DNA from: Streptomyces lincolnensis
GTDB lineage: Bacteria; Actinomycetota; Actinomycetes; Streptomycetales; Streptomycetaceae
Length of the DNA stretch: 64,000 nucleotides
Direction: 5' to 3'
NCBI RefSeq assembly: GCF_021173675.1
Contig: NZ_JAIHON010000004.1
Location: forward strand, 62,001 to 126,000
The notes under the pieces were generated by a model. That model was not told where the DNA came from and searched no databases. It saw nothing but the letters and a program-made list of their open reading frames with translations. Made by a program: the position numbers and the translations under genes. This document shows positions 17,601 to 25,379 of this stretch, piece by piece. Position 1 is the first letter of the stretch. Each line of letters starts with the position of its first letter.

Positions 17601-18203
17601 TCAGCCGCCCGTCACGGCGCTCGACGGCGGCGCCGCGGTACCCGGGCGGGCCCGGACCTCGTCGGTGCACTCGTAGCGGCTCAGCGCCCCCCGCATCGGG
17701 CCTCCCAGGACGACCGAGCCGTCGCCCTCCGCCGCCGTGGAGTCGGAGAACGTGCAGACGAGCTGGGCCAGGGCGTAGGAGGTGAGGTCGTCCGGCGGGA
17801 CGCTCAGCCGCAGCGCGTCCTGCGGGTCGCCGGGGAGCGGGCCGCTCACCGTCATGCCGCCGCGCACGTCCGTGGAGTACCCGGCCTCCTTCTCCGCGGA
17901 CGACGGGGTCGCCGCCAGCTCGTCCAGCAGCCCCTGCGCCACCAGGACGCGCCGCGCGGAGTCCGCCGTGCCCTCCGGCACCCGCACGGACCGGTCCACG
18001 GCCACCAGCGACGAACCGCACAGCAGGAACACCTGCACCGGCAGCCCGAGCGAGGCCCGGGTGGAGACGTCCGGCTCGGACAGCGCGCAGCGCACCCGGG
18101 ACGGCGCGGGACCGAAGTCGGTCGGCACCTCGGTGGCCCGGATGCCGCACCCGGCCAGCAGCAGGGCCAGCACCGGGACCGCCAGCGCGCGGCGTACGTT
18201 CAT
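17601..18203 (-). CDS. afsQ3: AfsQ3-like lipoprotein of the AfsQ system
   Basis: A 200-residue lipoprotein starting MNVRRALAVPVLALLLAGC; the lipobox LLAGC puts the lipidated Cys at residue 19. The mature domain (SRVRCALSEPDVSTR...) is a GerMN-like or Streptomyces-specific extracellular domain with paired cysteines. Its start overlaps the afsQ2 stop (ATGA), so it is the third gene of the afsQ1-Q2-Q3 operon. A role as an accessory sensor that modulates the AfsQ2 kinase is inferred from operon position. The symbol follows the S. coelicolor operon name. Confidence 0.85.
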   Translation of the reverse strand: MNVRRALAVPVLALLLAGCGIRATEVPTDFGPAPSRVRCALSEPDVSTRASLGLPVQVFLLCGSSLVAVDRSVRVPEGTADSARRVLVAQGLLDELAATPSSAEKEAGYSTDVRGGMTVSGPLPGDPQDALRLSVPPDDLTSYALAQLVCTFSDSTAAEGDGSVVLGGPMRGALSRYECTDEVRARPGTAAPPSSAVTGG

Positions 18204-19816
18204 CGGGCGTCCCCGTTCTCGGCGGTCCGGGCGTTCCTGGCGTTCTGCGCGTCCTTCTCGTCCTCGGCGAGCTCCGCCGCGAGCTCCGACGCGTCCTGGG
18301 GCAGCCGCAGCGTGAACACCGCGCCGCCCTCGGCGGAGTTGGCGGCGGTGATCTCGCCGCCGTGGATGTGGGCGTTCTCCAGGGCGATGGAGAGGCCGAG
18401 CCCGCTGCCCTCGGAACGCGGACGGGAGGCGCTCGCCTTGTAGAAGCGGTCGAAGACGTGCGGCAGGACGTCCTCGGGGATGCCCGGACCGTGGTCGCGC
18501 ACCTGGATGACGATCTCGGCGCCCCTGCCGTCCTCGGCCGCCGCCTCCCGCACCGCGACCCGCACCGGCGAGCCGCCGTGCTTGAGCGCGTTGCCGATGA
18601 GGTTCGCCAGGATCACGTCCAGGCGGCGCGGGTCCAGGCGGGCGTGGATGCCGCGCTCGGCGTCCAGCTCCACCGCGTCCAGCCAGGCCCGCGCGTCGAT
18701 GCACGCGGTGATCTGGTCGGCGAGGTCGACGTCGTCCAGGACCAGCCGCGCGGTGCCCGCGTCGAAGCGGGTGACCTCCATGAGGTTCTCCACCAGGTCG
18801 TTCAGGCGGCGGGTCTCGCTGACCACGAGCCGGACGGCCGGCTCGATCATCGGGTCCATGGACCCGGACTCCGCCTCCAGCTCTTCTTCCAGGATCTCCG
18901 TCACGGCGGTGATCGCGGTGAGAGGCGTGCGCAGTTCATGGCTCATGTCCGCCACGAACCGCCGGGACGCGTCGTCCCGCGCCGCCATGTCGTCGACCCG
19001 CTTCTCCAGCGCCTCGGCCGCGTAGTTGAACGTCCTCGACAGATCCGCGAGTTCATCGGTCCCCGACACCCTCAGCCGGGTGTCGAGTCGCCCCTCGCCG
19101 AGCCGCCGGGCGGCGACCCCGAGGCGCTGCACCGGCTTCAGCACGGTCGTCGCGGCGGCCTGCGCGAGCAGCGCGGAGCCGATCAGCGCCAGTCCCGTGG
19201 CGATACCGAGCGACCAGGCGAGGGAGTTGAGGTCCTTCGCCTCCGGCTCCAGCGACTTCAGCATGTAGCCGGTCGGCCCGCCGTCGATCACCTTCGTGCC
19301 CGCCACCAGATACGGCGTGCCCTGGAGGGACACCCGCTGCCAGTACAGGTGGTAGGCGTACTTGTTGGTGGAGTTGACCGGCTGCCGCTTGTTCACCGCC
19401 TTGCGCAGCGACTCCGGCACGTCCTGGAGCGAGAAGCCGTTCAGGGCGCCGGAGTTGCCGTAGACCGTCCTGCCGTCGGCGTCCCGCGCGACCAGCAGCA
19501 CGCTGAAGCGCTGGCTGCTGTTCGCCATCTGGCCGGCGGTGTGCTGGAGCTCGTCCTGCGAGGGGGTGCCGGGCAGCGCGCCCGCCCGGTTCTGCATCTC
19601 CTGCTCGAAGTCGCGCAGCACCGCGTCCTGGGTGCGGGTGAGCACCGCCTCGCGGTTGAGCCAGTACGCGATCCCGGACGCGGACACCGCGGCCGTCAGC
19701 GCCACCAGCCCGAAGACCACCACCAGGCGAAGCCGCAGACTGGTGAACCGCAGCCGCGACCACACTCCCTTGCGCGCCGCGAACCAGCCGCGGAACCCCC
19801 CGTGCGCTTCGGTCAC
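18200..19816 (-). CDS. afsQ2: Sensor histidine kinase AfsQ2
   Basis: Membrane sensor kinase of the AfsQ1/Q2 two-component system that links nitrogen and metabolic stress to antibiotic production in S. coelicolor. Length 538 residues. TM helix ~31-53, extracytoplasmic sensor domain to ~198, TM helix ~199-221, HAMP ~222-275, and the H-box FVADMSHELRTPLTAI with His293. The N-box is NLIGNALKHGG, and the G-boxes are DHGPGIP and GSGLGLSIA. The GTG start overlaps the afsQ1 stop (19813-19816). The C-terminal tail is Asp/Glu/Ala-rich. Confidence 0.95.
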   Translation of the reverse strand: MTEAHGGFRGWFAARKGVWSRLRFTSLRLRLVVVFGLVALTAAVSASGIAYWLNREAVLTRTQDAVLRDFEQEMQNRAGALPGTPSQDELQHTAGQMANSSQRFSVLLVARDADGRTVYGNSGALNGFSLQDVPESLRKAVNKRQPVNSTNKYAYHLYWQRVSLQGTPYLVAGTKVIDGGPTGYMLKSLEPEAKDLNSLAWSLGIATGLALIGSALLAQAAATTVLKPVQRLGVAARRLGEGRLDTRLRVSGTDELADLSRTFNYAAEALEKRVDDMAARDDASRRFVADMSHELRTPLTAITAVTEILEEELEAESGSMDPMIEPAVRLVVSETRRLNDLVENLMEVTRFDAGTARLVLDDVDLADQITACIDARAWLDAVELDAERGIHARLDPRRLDVILANLIGNALKHGGSPVRVAVREAAAEDGRGAEIVIQVRDHGPGIPEDVLPHVFDRFYKASASRPRSEGSGLGLSIALENAHIHGGEITAANSAEGGAVFTLRLPQDASELAAELAEDEKDAQNARNARTAENGDAR

Positions 19817-20490
19817 TGAGGAGTGTCCAGCCGGTAGCCGACACCACGGACCGTGCGGATCAGCGTCGGGGACGAGGGCACGTCCTCGACCTTGGCGCGC
19901 AGCCGCTGCACACAGGCGTCCACCAGCCGGGAGTCGCCCAGGTAGTCGTGCTCCCACACCAGCCGCAGCAACTGCTGCCGGGACAACGCCTGGCCCGGCC
20001 GGCGGCTCAGCTCGAGGAGCAGCCTGAGCTCGGTCGGCGTCAGCTGGAGATCCTCGCCGTTCTTCGTCACGGTCATGGCCGCCCGGTCGATGACCAGGCT
20101 GCCGAAGCTCGCCGCGTCGGTCGACTCGCGCTCCCCGCGCCGCAGCACGGCCCGGATCCGGGCGTCGAGCACCCGTCCCTGGATCGGCTTGACCACATAG
20201 TCGTCCGCGCCGGACTCCAGGCCCACGACCACGTCGATGTCGTCGCTGCGCGCGGTCAGCAGAATGATCGGCAACTGGTCCGTGCGCCGGATGCGCCGGC
20301 ACACCTCGAACCCGTCGATACCGGGCAGCATCACATCCAGGACGATCAGGTCCGGCCGCTGCTCACGCAGCAGTTTCAGACCGTCCTCGCCGGTGGCAGC
20401 GGTGGCCACCCGATGTCCCTGGCGCGTCAGTGAGAGCTCCAGGGCCGTACGGATGGCGTCGTCGTCCTCGATCAGCAACAGGGAAGGCAC
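19813..20490 (-). CDS. afsQ1: Response regulator AfsQ1 (OmpR family)
   Basis: DNA-binding response regulator of the AfsQ pair. The GTG at 20490 gives 225 residues and places the phospho-acceptor Asp at 52 (VLDVMLPG), matching the S. coelicolor protein; an in-frame ATG at 20499 would add three residues. The receiver domain has the acidic pocket EDDD, switch residue Thr (LLTARS) and Lys (VVKPI). The winged-helix domain runs from ~FGSLVIDRAAMTV to GVGYRLDTPQ. It is divergent from sigQ, and a GTGAC-N6-GTGAC AfsQ1 box lies in the shared region. Confidence 0.95.
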   Translation of the reverse strand: MPSLLLIEDDDAIRTALELSLTRQGHRVATAATGEDGLKLLREQRPDLIVLDVMLPGIDGFEVCRRIRRTDQLPIILLTARSDDIDVVVGLESGADDYVVKPIQGRVLDARIRAVLRRGERESTDAASFGSLVIDRAAMTVTKNGEDLQLTPTELRLLLELSRRPGQALSRQQLLRLVWEHDYLGDSRLVDACVQRLRAKVEDVPSSPTLIRTVRGVGYRLDTPQ

Positions 20491-20633
20491 GGGGCTCATT
20501 CTGGCCCATGGGGGTGCCGGGCTGCGACACCTGTCGGTTCACGGTCCGATACCTGTATTTCTACGGGCCGGTAGCGCTCATGTCTGTGTGGACGATGTGC
20601 GGGGGCTGGGAGCGGCATCCGAGGGGGTCCCCT

Positions 20634-20649
20634 GTGACAGGTCTGTGAC
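20634..20649. promoter_or_regulatory. AfsQ1 binding box between afsQ1 and sigQ
   Basis: GTGACAGGTCTGTGAC matches the published AfsQ1 consensus GTnAC-N6-GTnAC exactly. It lies 132 bases before the sigQ start and 144 before afsQ1, consistent with control of sigQ and autoregulation. Confidence 0.85.
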
Positions 20650-20780
20650 AGTCGGCGGACACGGCCATGAAGGTGCGTTGGCAAGCTTTTCGGCACAGGC
20701 AAGGGAGCACCGCGGAACACTCGCGGAGCACCACCGCCTGAGCAGACCGAACACCGGAAGTCCACGACGGGGGGCGCGAG

Positions 20781-21542
20781 ATGAACACGCTGCACAGCAC
20801 CAGCACTAGCGCAGTGATCACGCGTCTGCACGACGTCGGCCGGGGTTCTGAGAAGTCCGGTGCCGTGAGCGGGCGGGGGTGCGCTCGCGGCACCGGGCGT
20901 CAGCACTCGACGTACATGTCGGTGGTTGACACGCACACGGGGGAAACGGCCGCTGCAGCCGCTGTGGGCACGGTCGGGGGAGCAGCGTACGGGGAGGCCA
21001 CGGGGGAGCGTCGTTCCCTGTCGGAGGCGGAGTTCACCGCCTACGTCCAGGAGCGCCGCGCCTCCCTGTACGCCACCGCCTACCACCTCACCGGTGACCG
21101 CTTCGAGGCCGAGGACCTGCTCCAGAGCGCGCTGTTCTCGACGTACCGGGCGTGGGACCGGATCAGTGACAAGGCGGCCGTCGGGGGATACCTGCGGCGG
21201 ACGATGACCAACCTGCACATCAGCGCGTGGCGCCGCCGCAAGCTGAACGAATACCCGACCGAGGAACTGCCGGAGACGCCCGGCGACACGGACGCGATGC
21301 GCGGCACCGAACTGCGCGCGGTCCTGTGGCAGGCGCTGGCCCGGCTGCCCGAACTCCAGCGCACGATGCTGGTCCTCCGTTACTACGAGGGCCGCACCGA
21401 CCCGGAGATCGCGGAGATCCTCGACATCAGTGTCGGCACGGTGAAGTCCAGCATCTGGCGGTCGCTCCGCCGGCTGCGCGAGGACGAGGTCCTCAGCTTC
21501 GGCCGTGACGAGGAGAACGCCTTCGGGGAGCTCGTCGCCTGA
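20781..21542 (+). CDS. sigQ: ECF sigma factor SigQ
   Basis: ECF (SigE-type) RNA polymerase sigma factor, 253 residues if the ATG at 20781 is used; an alternative ATG at 20916 would remove 45 unconserved residues. Region 2 is LYATAYHLTGDRFEAEDLLQ to YLRRTMTNLHISAWRRRK. Region 4 is LPELQRTMLVLRYYEGRTDPEIAEILDISVGTVKSSIWRSL. In S. coelicolor sigQ is a direct AfsQ1 target and antagonises antibiotic production under some conditions. The AfsQ1 box lies upstream, and the transcript would run into the poly-G tract at 21547. Confidence 0.93.
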   Translation: MNTLHSTSTSAVITRLHDVGRGSEKSGAVSGRGCARGTGRQHSTYMSVVDTHTGETAAAAAVGTVGGAAYGEATGERRSLSEAEFTAYVQERRASLYATAYHLTGDRFEAEDLLQSALFSTYRAWDRISDKAAVGGYLRRTMTNLHISAWRRRKLNEYPTEELPETPGDTDAMRGTELRAVLWQALARLPELQRTMLVLRYYEGRTDPEIAEILDISVGTVKSSIWRSLRRLREDEVLSFGRDEENAFGELVA

Positions 21543-21546
21543 AGGT

Positions 21547-21720
21547 TGGGGGGGGAAGCAAGTAACGGGGGAGCAGTAAAAGAGAAAAAAGGGGGGGCCG
21601 CCCGAGGGTTTGGGGGGATCAACGGGGGCCTCGGGGGGACCAACGGGGGAAGCACCACGGGGGGACACGGGGGAAGCACGGGGGAGCACGAAGAAGCGGG
21701 GCTGGAGGGCCGGGGGGTCC
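21547..21720 (+). repeat. Poly-G-run region downstream of sigQ
   Basis: About 175 bases of the plus strand are almost pyrimidine-free in places and carry more than ten runs of five to eight G, separated by short AAC/AGCA/ACAC spacers (for example GGGGGGATCAACGGGGG). This is far from local base composition. It could fold into G-quadruplexes in the sigQ 3' untranslated RNA. Gly-rich ORFs across it are not credible genes. Confidence 0.75.
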
Positions 21721-21768
21721 GTCCAGTCCCGCTTTCGTGTGCCGGGCGTCTTGTCGGGTCTACGACGA

Positions 21769-22407
21769 TCAGGTCGTCGTCCGTGCCGCCGCCGGGCGGC
21801 GCCCCACGGCGGCCGCGGCGAGCCGGCCGAGCGCCTCGTCCCGGTCGCAGGCGTGGGCGCCGAGCGAGGTCTGGCGGGCGATGATCGAACGCTCCTGCCG
21901 CATCAGCCGCCAGCCGCGCCGGAGCAGGAACGGGACCGACTTGCGGCCCTCTCGCAGATCACGCAGGAAGCGGCGGCGGAAGGTGCGCACCGCGCCCCGG
22001 TTCAGACACAGCGCGTCGGCCAGCAGTCCCAGCTCCCGGCAGCGCTCGACGATCTCGGCCGCGAAGACGCCCTCCGCGATGAACAGCGGGGTCCGCCCGA
22101 TGTCCACGCTCTCCTCGCCGGTACGGGCGCTGAGCGCGATGTCGTACGCGGGGACCTTCGTACGGCCCGTGCGGCACAGCTCCGCAATCGCCGCGACGGC
22201 GACGTCCGTGTCCCAGGAGTCCGGGTGGTCCCAGTCGATGTCCGTGCTCCCCGCCACCAGCGGCAGCGTCGGGTCGTCGCCCTCCTTGTAGAAGTCGTCG
22301 AGGCGCAGCACGGGAAGACCCGAGCGGGCGGCGACGAGGGACTTGCCCGAGCCCGAGGGGCCGCAGAGCAGCACGACACGGGCGGAGGTGGGGAGATGGA
22401 TGCTCAC
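21769..22407 (-). CDS. Uridine kinase-like P-loop protein
   Basis: A 212-residue P-loop kinase resembling uridine/cytidine kinases. Walker A GPSGSGKS follows the first strand RVVLLCG; LRLDDFYKEGDDPTLP and DIDWDHPDSWD match the uridine kinase substrate and Mg-binding region; LFIAEGVFA is the second acidic strand. RRRFLRDLREGRKS forms the lid. The GTG at 22407 (SIHLPTS) is preferred because longer forms lack conservation. Phosphorylation of uridine or cytidine would fit the salvage cluster, but this sub-family is divergent and activity is unproven. Confidence 0.82.
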   Translation of the reverse strand: MSIHLPTSARVVLLCGPSGSGKSLVAARSGLPVLRLDDFYKEGDDPTLPLVAGSTDIDWDHPDSWDTDVAVAAIAELCRTGRTKVPAYDIALSARTGEESVDIGRTPLFIAEGVFAAEIVERCRELGLLADALCLNRGAVRTFRRRFLRDLREGRKSVPFLLRRGWRLMRQERSIIARQTSLGAHACDRDEALGRLAAAAVGRRPAAARTTT

Positions 22408-22534
22408 GGGACACCAGTTTGACGTATTCCGTACGTCCTGCCGACCCCGCGGGTCGTCTTTGGAGCGCGCGTCACACCTCAACTACCCTTCGTGTCGACA
22501 CGATTACCCTGCGCACCAGAAGGTGGCACCAGCA

Positions 22535-22939
22535 ATGGCACGACACACGTCCTCCCCGAACCCCACCGCCCAGCGCGCCCTGGCAGCCCTCGCCACCGCG
22601 GGGGTGGCCCTGGGCGCGGGCGCGGCGACGGCCGCCGCGGACACCGAGCCGGTGGTGGACGTGATGCGCACCCGCCCCACGTCGCTCGGCAACGTCAACC
22701 CGCAGGCCGGCCTCCAGGCCCTCACCGGCACCGTCGGCTACGTCACCGGCCCGGTCGCCGGTCTCAAGCCCAACCCGCTCGCGGGCACGGGCGTGGACCC
22801 CCTCGACAACGGCGTCGGCACCCAGCTCGCCGACTTCCAGCCGCTGACCTCGCAGGCCCTGACGGGGCCGGTCGCGCAGGCCCAGTCGATCGGGAGCATG
22901 CCGGTGGTCGGGCAGGTGTCGGGGTTGCTCAGCCGCTGA
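22535..22939 (+). CDS. Small secreted protein, similar in design to the one at 16.2 kb
   Basis: A 134-residue protein with a Sec signal: MARHTSSPNPTAQRALAALA, a hydrophobic Ala/Gly/Val core, and likely cleavage after ATAAA (~residue 35). The mature region is rich in Pro, Gly, Leu and Gln with LTGTVGYVTGPVAGL and LTSQALTGPVAQAQS segments, and has no cysteines. The function is unrecognised. A GTGG-containing weak ribosome site precedes the ATG. It ends at a hairpin shared with the convergent deoC operon. Confidence 0.78.
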   Translation: MARHTSSPNPTAQRALAALATAGVALGAGAATAAADTEPVVDVMRTRPTSLGNVNPQAGLQALTGTVGYVTGPVAGLKPNPLAGTGVDPLDNGVGTQLADFQPLTSQALTGPVAQAQSIGSMPVVGQVSGLLSR

Positions 22940-22956
22940 GGGCTGCACAGTGGCGA

Positions 22957-22996
22957 AGAGCCGCGGCTCCCCCGGACGGTGGGGAGGCGCGGCTCT
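22957..22996. terminator. Bidirectional terminator
   Basis: A 16-nt stem with one G-G mismatch (22957-22972 with 22981-22996) and an 8-nt loop lies between the small secreted protein gene and the end of the convergent deoC-aldehyde dehydrogenase operon. Confidence 0.7.
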
Positions 22997-23016
22997 CCGG
23001 TCTCAGCGGTTCGTCG

Positions 23017-23916
23017 TCAGTACGACGAACCCGACGCGCCCAGCGAGCCCGTGGGGTGCCAGACCGTCTTCGTCTCCAGGAACGCCGTCATGCGGTCGAT
23101 GCCCGGGGTCGCCGACCAGTCGACCTTGTCCACAGGCTGTGGACGAAGGACGCGCTTGAGGTTGTCGGCCGCCGCGATCTCCAGTTCCTTGGCGAGGAGC
23201 TCGTCGGCGCCCGCCAGGTCGATCGCGTTGACGTCCTGGTGGGAGGCCAGCGGGGTCGCGATCTCCGCCGTGCGGCCCGAGAGGATGTTGACCACGCCGC
23301 CGGGGACGTCCGAGGTGGCCAGGACCTCGCCCAGGGACAGGGCGGGCAGCGGGGCGTGCTCGGAGGCCACCACGACCGCCGTGCTGCCCGTGGCGATCAC
23401 CGGGGCGAGGACCGAGACCAGGCCCAGGAAGGACGACTTCTGGGGGGCCAGGACGGCGACCACGCCCGTCGGCTCGGGGGAGGACAGGTTGAAGTACGGG
23501 CCCGCGACCGGGTTCGCGCCACCGATCACCTGGGCGATCTTGTCGGTCCAGCCCGCGTACCAGACCCAGCGGTCGATCGTCGCGTCCACCTGGTCCGCGG
23601 CCTTCGACTTCGACAGGCCCTCGGCGTCGGCCACCTCGCGCGTGAACTGCGCCTTGCGGCCCTCCAGCATCTCCGCCACGCGGTAGAGGATCTGGCCGCG
23701 GTTGTACGCCGTCGCGCCGGACCAGGCGCCGAACGCCTTGCGGGCCGCGACGACCGCGTCACGGGCGTCCTTGCGGGAGGAGAGCGGGGCGTTCGCCAGC
23801 CAGTTGTTCTTCGAGTCGGTCACCTCGTACACCCGGCCGCTCTCGGAACGCGGGAACCTGCCGCCCACGTACAGCTTGTAGGTCTTCAGGACGGTAAGTC
23901 GCTCAACTGCATTCAT
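23017..23916 (-). CDS. Truncated aldehyde dehydrogenase paralogue lacking catalytic residues
   Basis: A 299-residue aldehyde dehydrogenase-fold protein; active family members are about 480 residues. It keeps the N-terminal LYVGGRFPRSESGRVYEV segment and the coenzyme-domain strands (GVVAVLAPQKSSFLG, VPGGVVNILSG). It lacks the FTGS turn, the ELGGK glutamate segment and the whole Cys-containing catalytic domain. It follows the full-length gene with TAA directly abutting ATG, indicating translational coupling. ALDH16-type proteins contain an active ALDH domain fused to an inactive one, and this pair looks like a split version. It is probably a structural or regulatory subunit. Confidence 0.85.
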   Translation of the reverse strand: MNAVERLTVLKTYKLYVGGRFPRSESGRVYEVTDSKNNWLANAPLSSRKDARDAVVAARKAFGAWSGATAYNRGQILYRVAEMLEGRKAQFTREVADAEGLSKSKAADQVDATIDRWVWYAGWTDKIAQVIGGANPVAGPYFNLSSPEPTGVVAVLAPQKSSFLGLVSVLAPVIATGSTAVVVASEHAPLPALSLGEVLATSDVPGGVVNILSGRTAEIATPLASHQDVNAIDLAGADELLAKELEIAAADNLKRVLRPQPVDKVDWSATPGIDRMTAFLETKTVWHPTGSLGASGSSY

Positions 23917-25374
23917 TTAACGCTCGCCCTCCGGGCTCGACGGGGCGAGGTACGCCTCCAGGCCGTGGCGGCCGCCCTCGCGGCCGAAGCCCGACTCCTT
24001 GTACCCGCCGAACGGCGAGGTCGGGTCGAACTTGTTGAACGTGTTGGACCAGACGACACCCGCGCGCAGCCTGTTCGCGACGGCGAGGATCCGGGAGCCC
24101 TTCTCGGACCAGATGCCGGCGGACAGGCCGTACTGCGTGTTGTTCGCCTTGGCGACCGCCTCGTCGGGCGTACGGAAGGTCAGCACCGACAGCACCGGGC
24201 CGAAGATCTCGTCGCGGGCGATGGTGTGGGCCTGGGTGACGTTCGTGAAGAGCGTCGGGGCGAACCAGTAGCCGGACGAGGGGAGTTCGCACTCCGGGGA
24301 CCAGGGCTCGGCACCCTCGGCCGTGCCCTGCTCGACGAGCGAGGTGATCCGCGAGAGCTGTTCGGCGGAGTTGATCGCGCCGATGTCCGTGTTCTTGTCC
24401 AGCGGGTCACCGAGGCGGAGCGTGGAGAGCCTGCGCTTGAGGGAGTCCAGCAGCTCGTCCTGGATCGACTCCTGGACCAGCAGGCGGCTGCCCGCGCAGC
24501 ACACCTGGCCCTGGTTGAAGAAGATCCCGTTGACGATCCCCTCCACCGCCTGGTCGATCGGGGCGTCGTCGAAGACGATGTTGGCGCCCTTGCCGCCCAG
24601 TTCGAGGGTGAGCTTCTTGCGGGTGCCCGCGACGGTCCTCGCGATCTCCTTGCCCACGGCCGTGGAACCGGTGAAGGCGACCTTGTTCACGTCCGGGTGC
24701 GCGACCAGCGCGGCGCCCGTGTCGCCGTATCCCGGGAGGATGTTGACGACACCCTTGGGCAGGCCCGCCTGGCGGCAGATGTCCGCGAAGAACAGGGCGG
24801 ACAGGGGGGTCGTCTCGGCGGGCTTGAGCACCACCGTGTTGCCGGTGGCGAGTGCCGGGGCGATCTTCCACGCCAGCATCAGGAGCGGGAAGTTCCAGGG
24901 GATGACCTGGCCGGCCACGCCGAGGGGCTTGGGCGAGGTGCCGAAGCCCGCGTGGTCCAGCTTGTCGGCCCAGCCCGCGTAGTAGAAGAAGTGCGCGGCG
25001 ACCAGGGGGAGGTCGGCGTCGCGCGTCTCCTTGATGGGCTTGCCGTTGTCGAGCGTTTCCAGAACGGCCAGTTCGCGGCTGCGCTCCTGGATGATCCGGG
25101 CGATGCGGAACAGGTACTTCGCGCGCTCGGAGCCGGGCAGTGCCGACCACTTCTCGAAGGCCTTGCGGGCCGCCTTCACCGCGCGGTCGACGTCCGCCTC
25201 GCCCGCCTGGGCGATCTCGGAGAGGACCTCCTCGGTGGAGGGGGAGACCGTCTTGAAGACCTTGCCGTCGGCCGCCTCGGTGAACTCGCCGTCGATGAAC
25301 AGGCCGTAGGAGGGGGCGATGTCGACGATCGAGCGGGACTCGGGGGCCGGTGCGTATTCGAATACCGATGCCAT
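23917..25374 (-). CDS. Aldehyde dehydrogenase, catalytic subunit
   Basis: NAD(P)-dependent aldehyde dehydrogenase, 485 residues. Catalytic residues: the Cys in FFNQGQVCCAGSR, the general-base Glu in LTLELGGKGAN, the oxyanion Asn in IPWNFPLLM, the coenzyme Lys in LKPAE, and the FTGSTAVG turn. It lies 5 bases after deoC on the same strand and directly before the truncated paralogue. The simplest role is oxidation of acetaldehyde released by DeoC from deoxyribose-5-phosphate, giving acetate; other aldehydes are possible. Confidence 0.93.
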   Translation of the reverse strand: MASVFEYAPAPESRSIVDIAPSYGLFIDGEFTEAADGKVFKTVSPSTEEVLSEIAQAGEADVDRAVKAARKAFEKWSALPGSERAKYLFRIARIIQERSRELAVLETLDNGKPIKETRDADLPLVAAHFFYYAGWADKLDHAGFGTSPKPLGVAGQVIPWNFPLLMLAWKIAPALATGNTVVLKPAETTPLSALFFADICRQAGLPKGVVNILPGYGDTGAALVAHPDVNKVAFTGSTAVGKEIARTVAGTRKKLTLELGGKGANIVFDDAPIDQAVEGIVNGIFFNQGQVCCAGSRLLVQESIQDELLDSLKRRLSTLRLGDPLDKNTDIGAINSAEQLSRITSLVEQGTAEGAEPWSPECELPSSGYWFAPTLFTNVTQAHTIARDEIFGPVLSVLTFRTPDEAVAKANNTQYGLSAGIWSEKGSRILAVANRLRAGVVWSNTFNKFDPTSPFGGYKESGFGREGGRHGLEAYLAPSSPEGER

Positions 25375-25379
25375 GGTGA

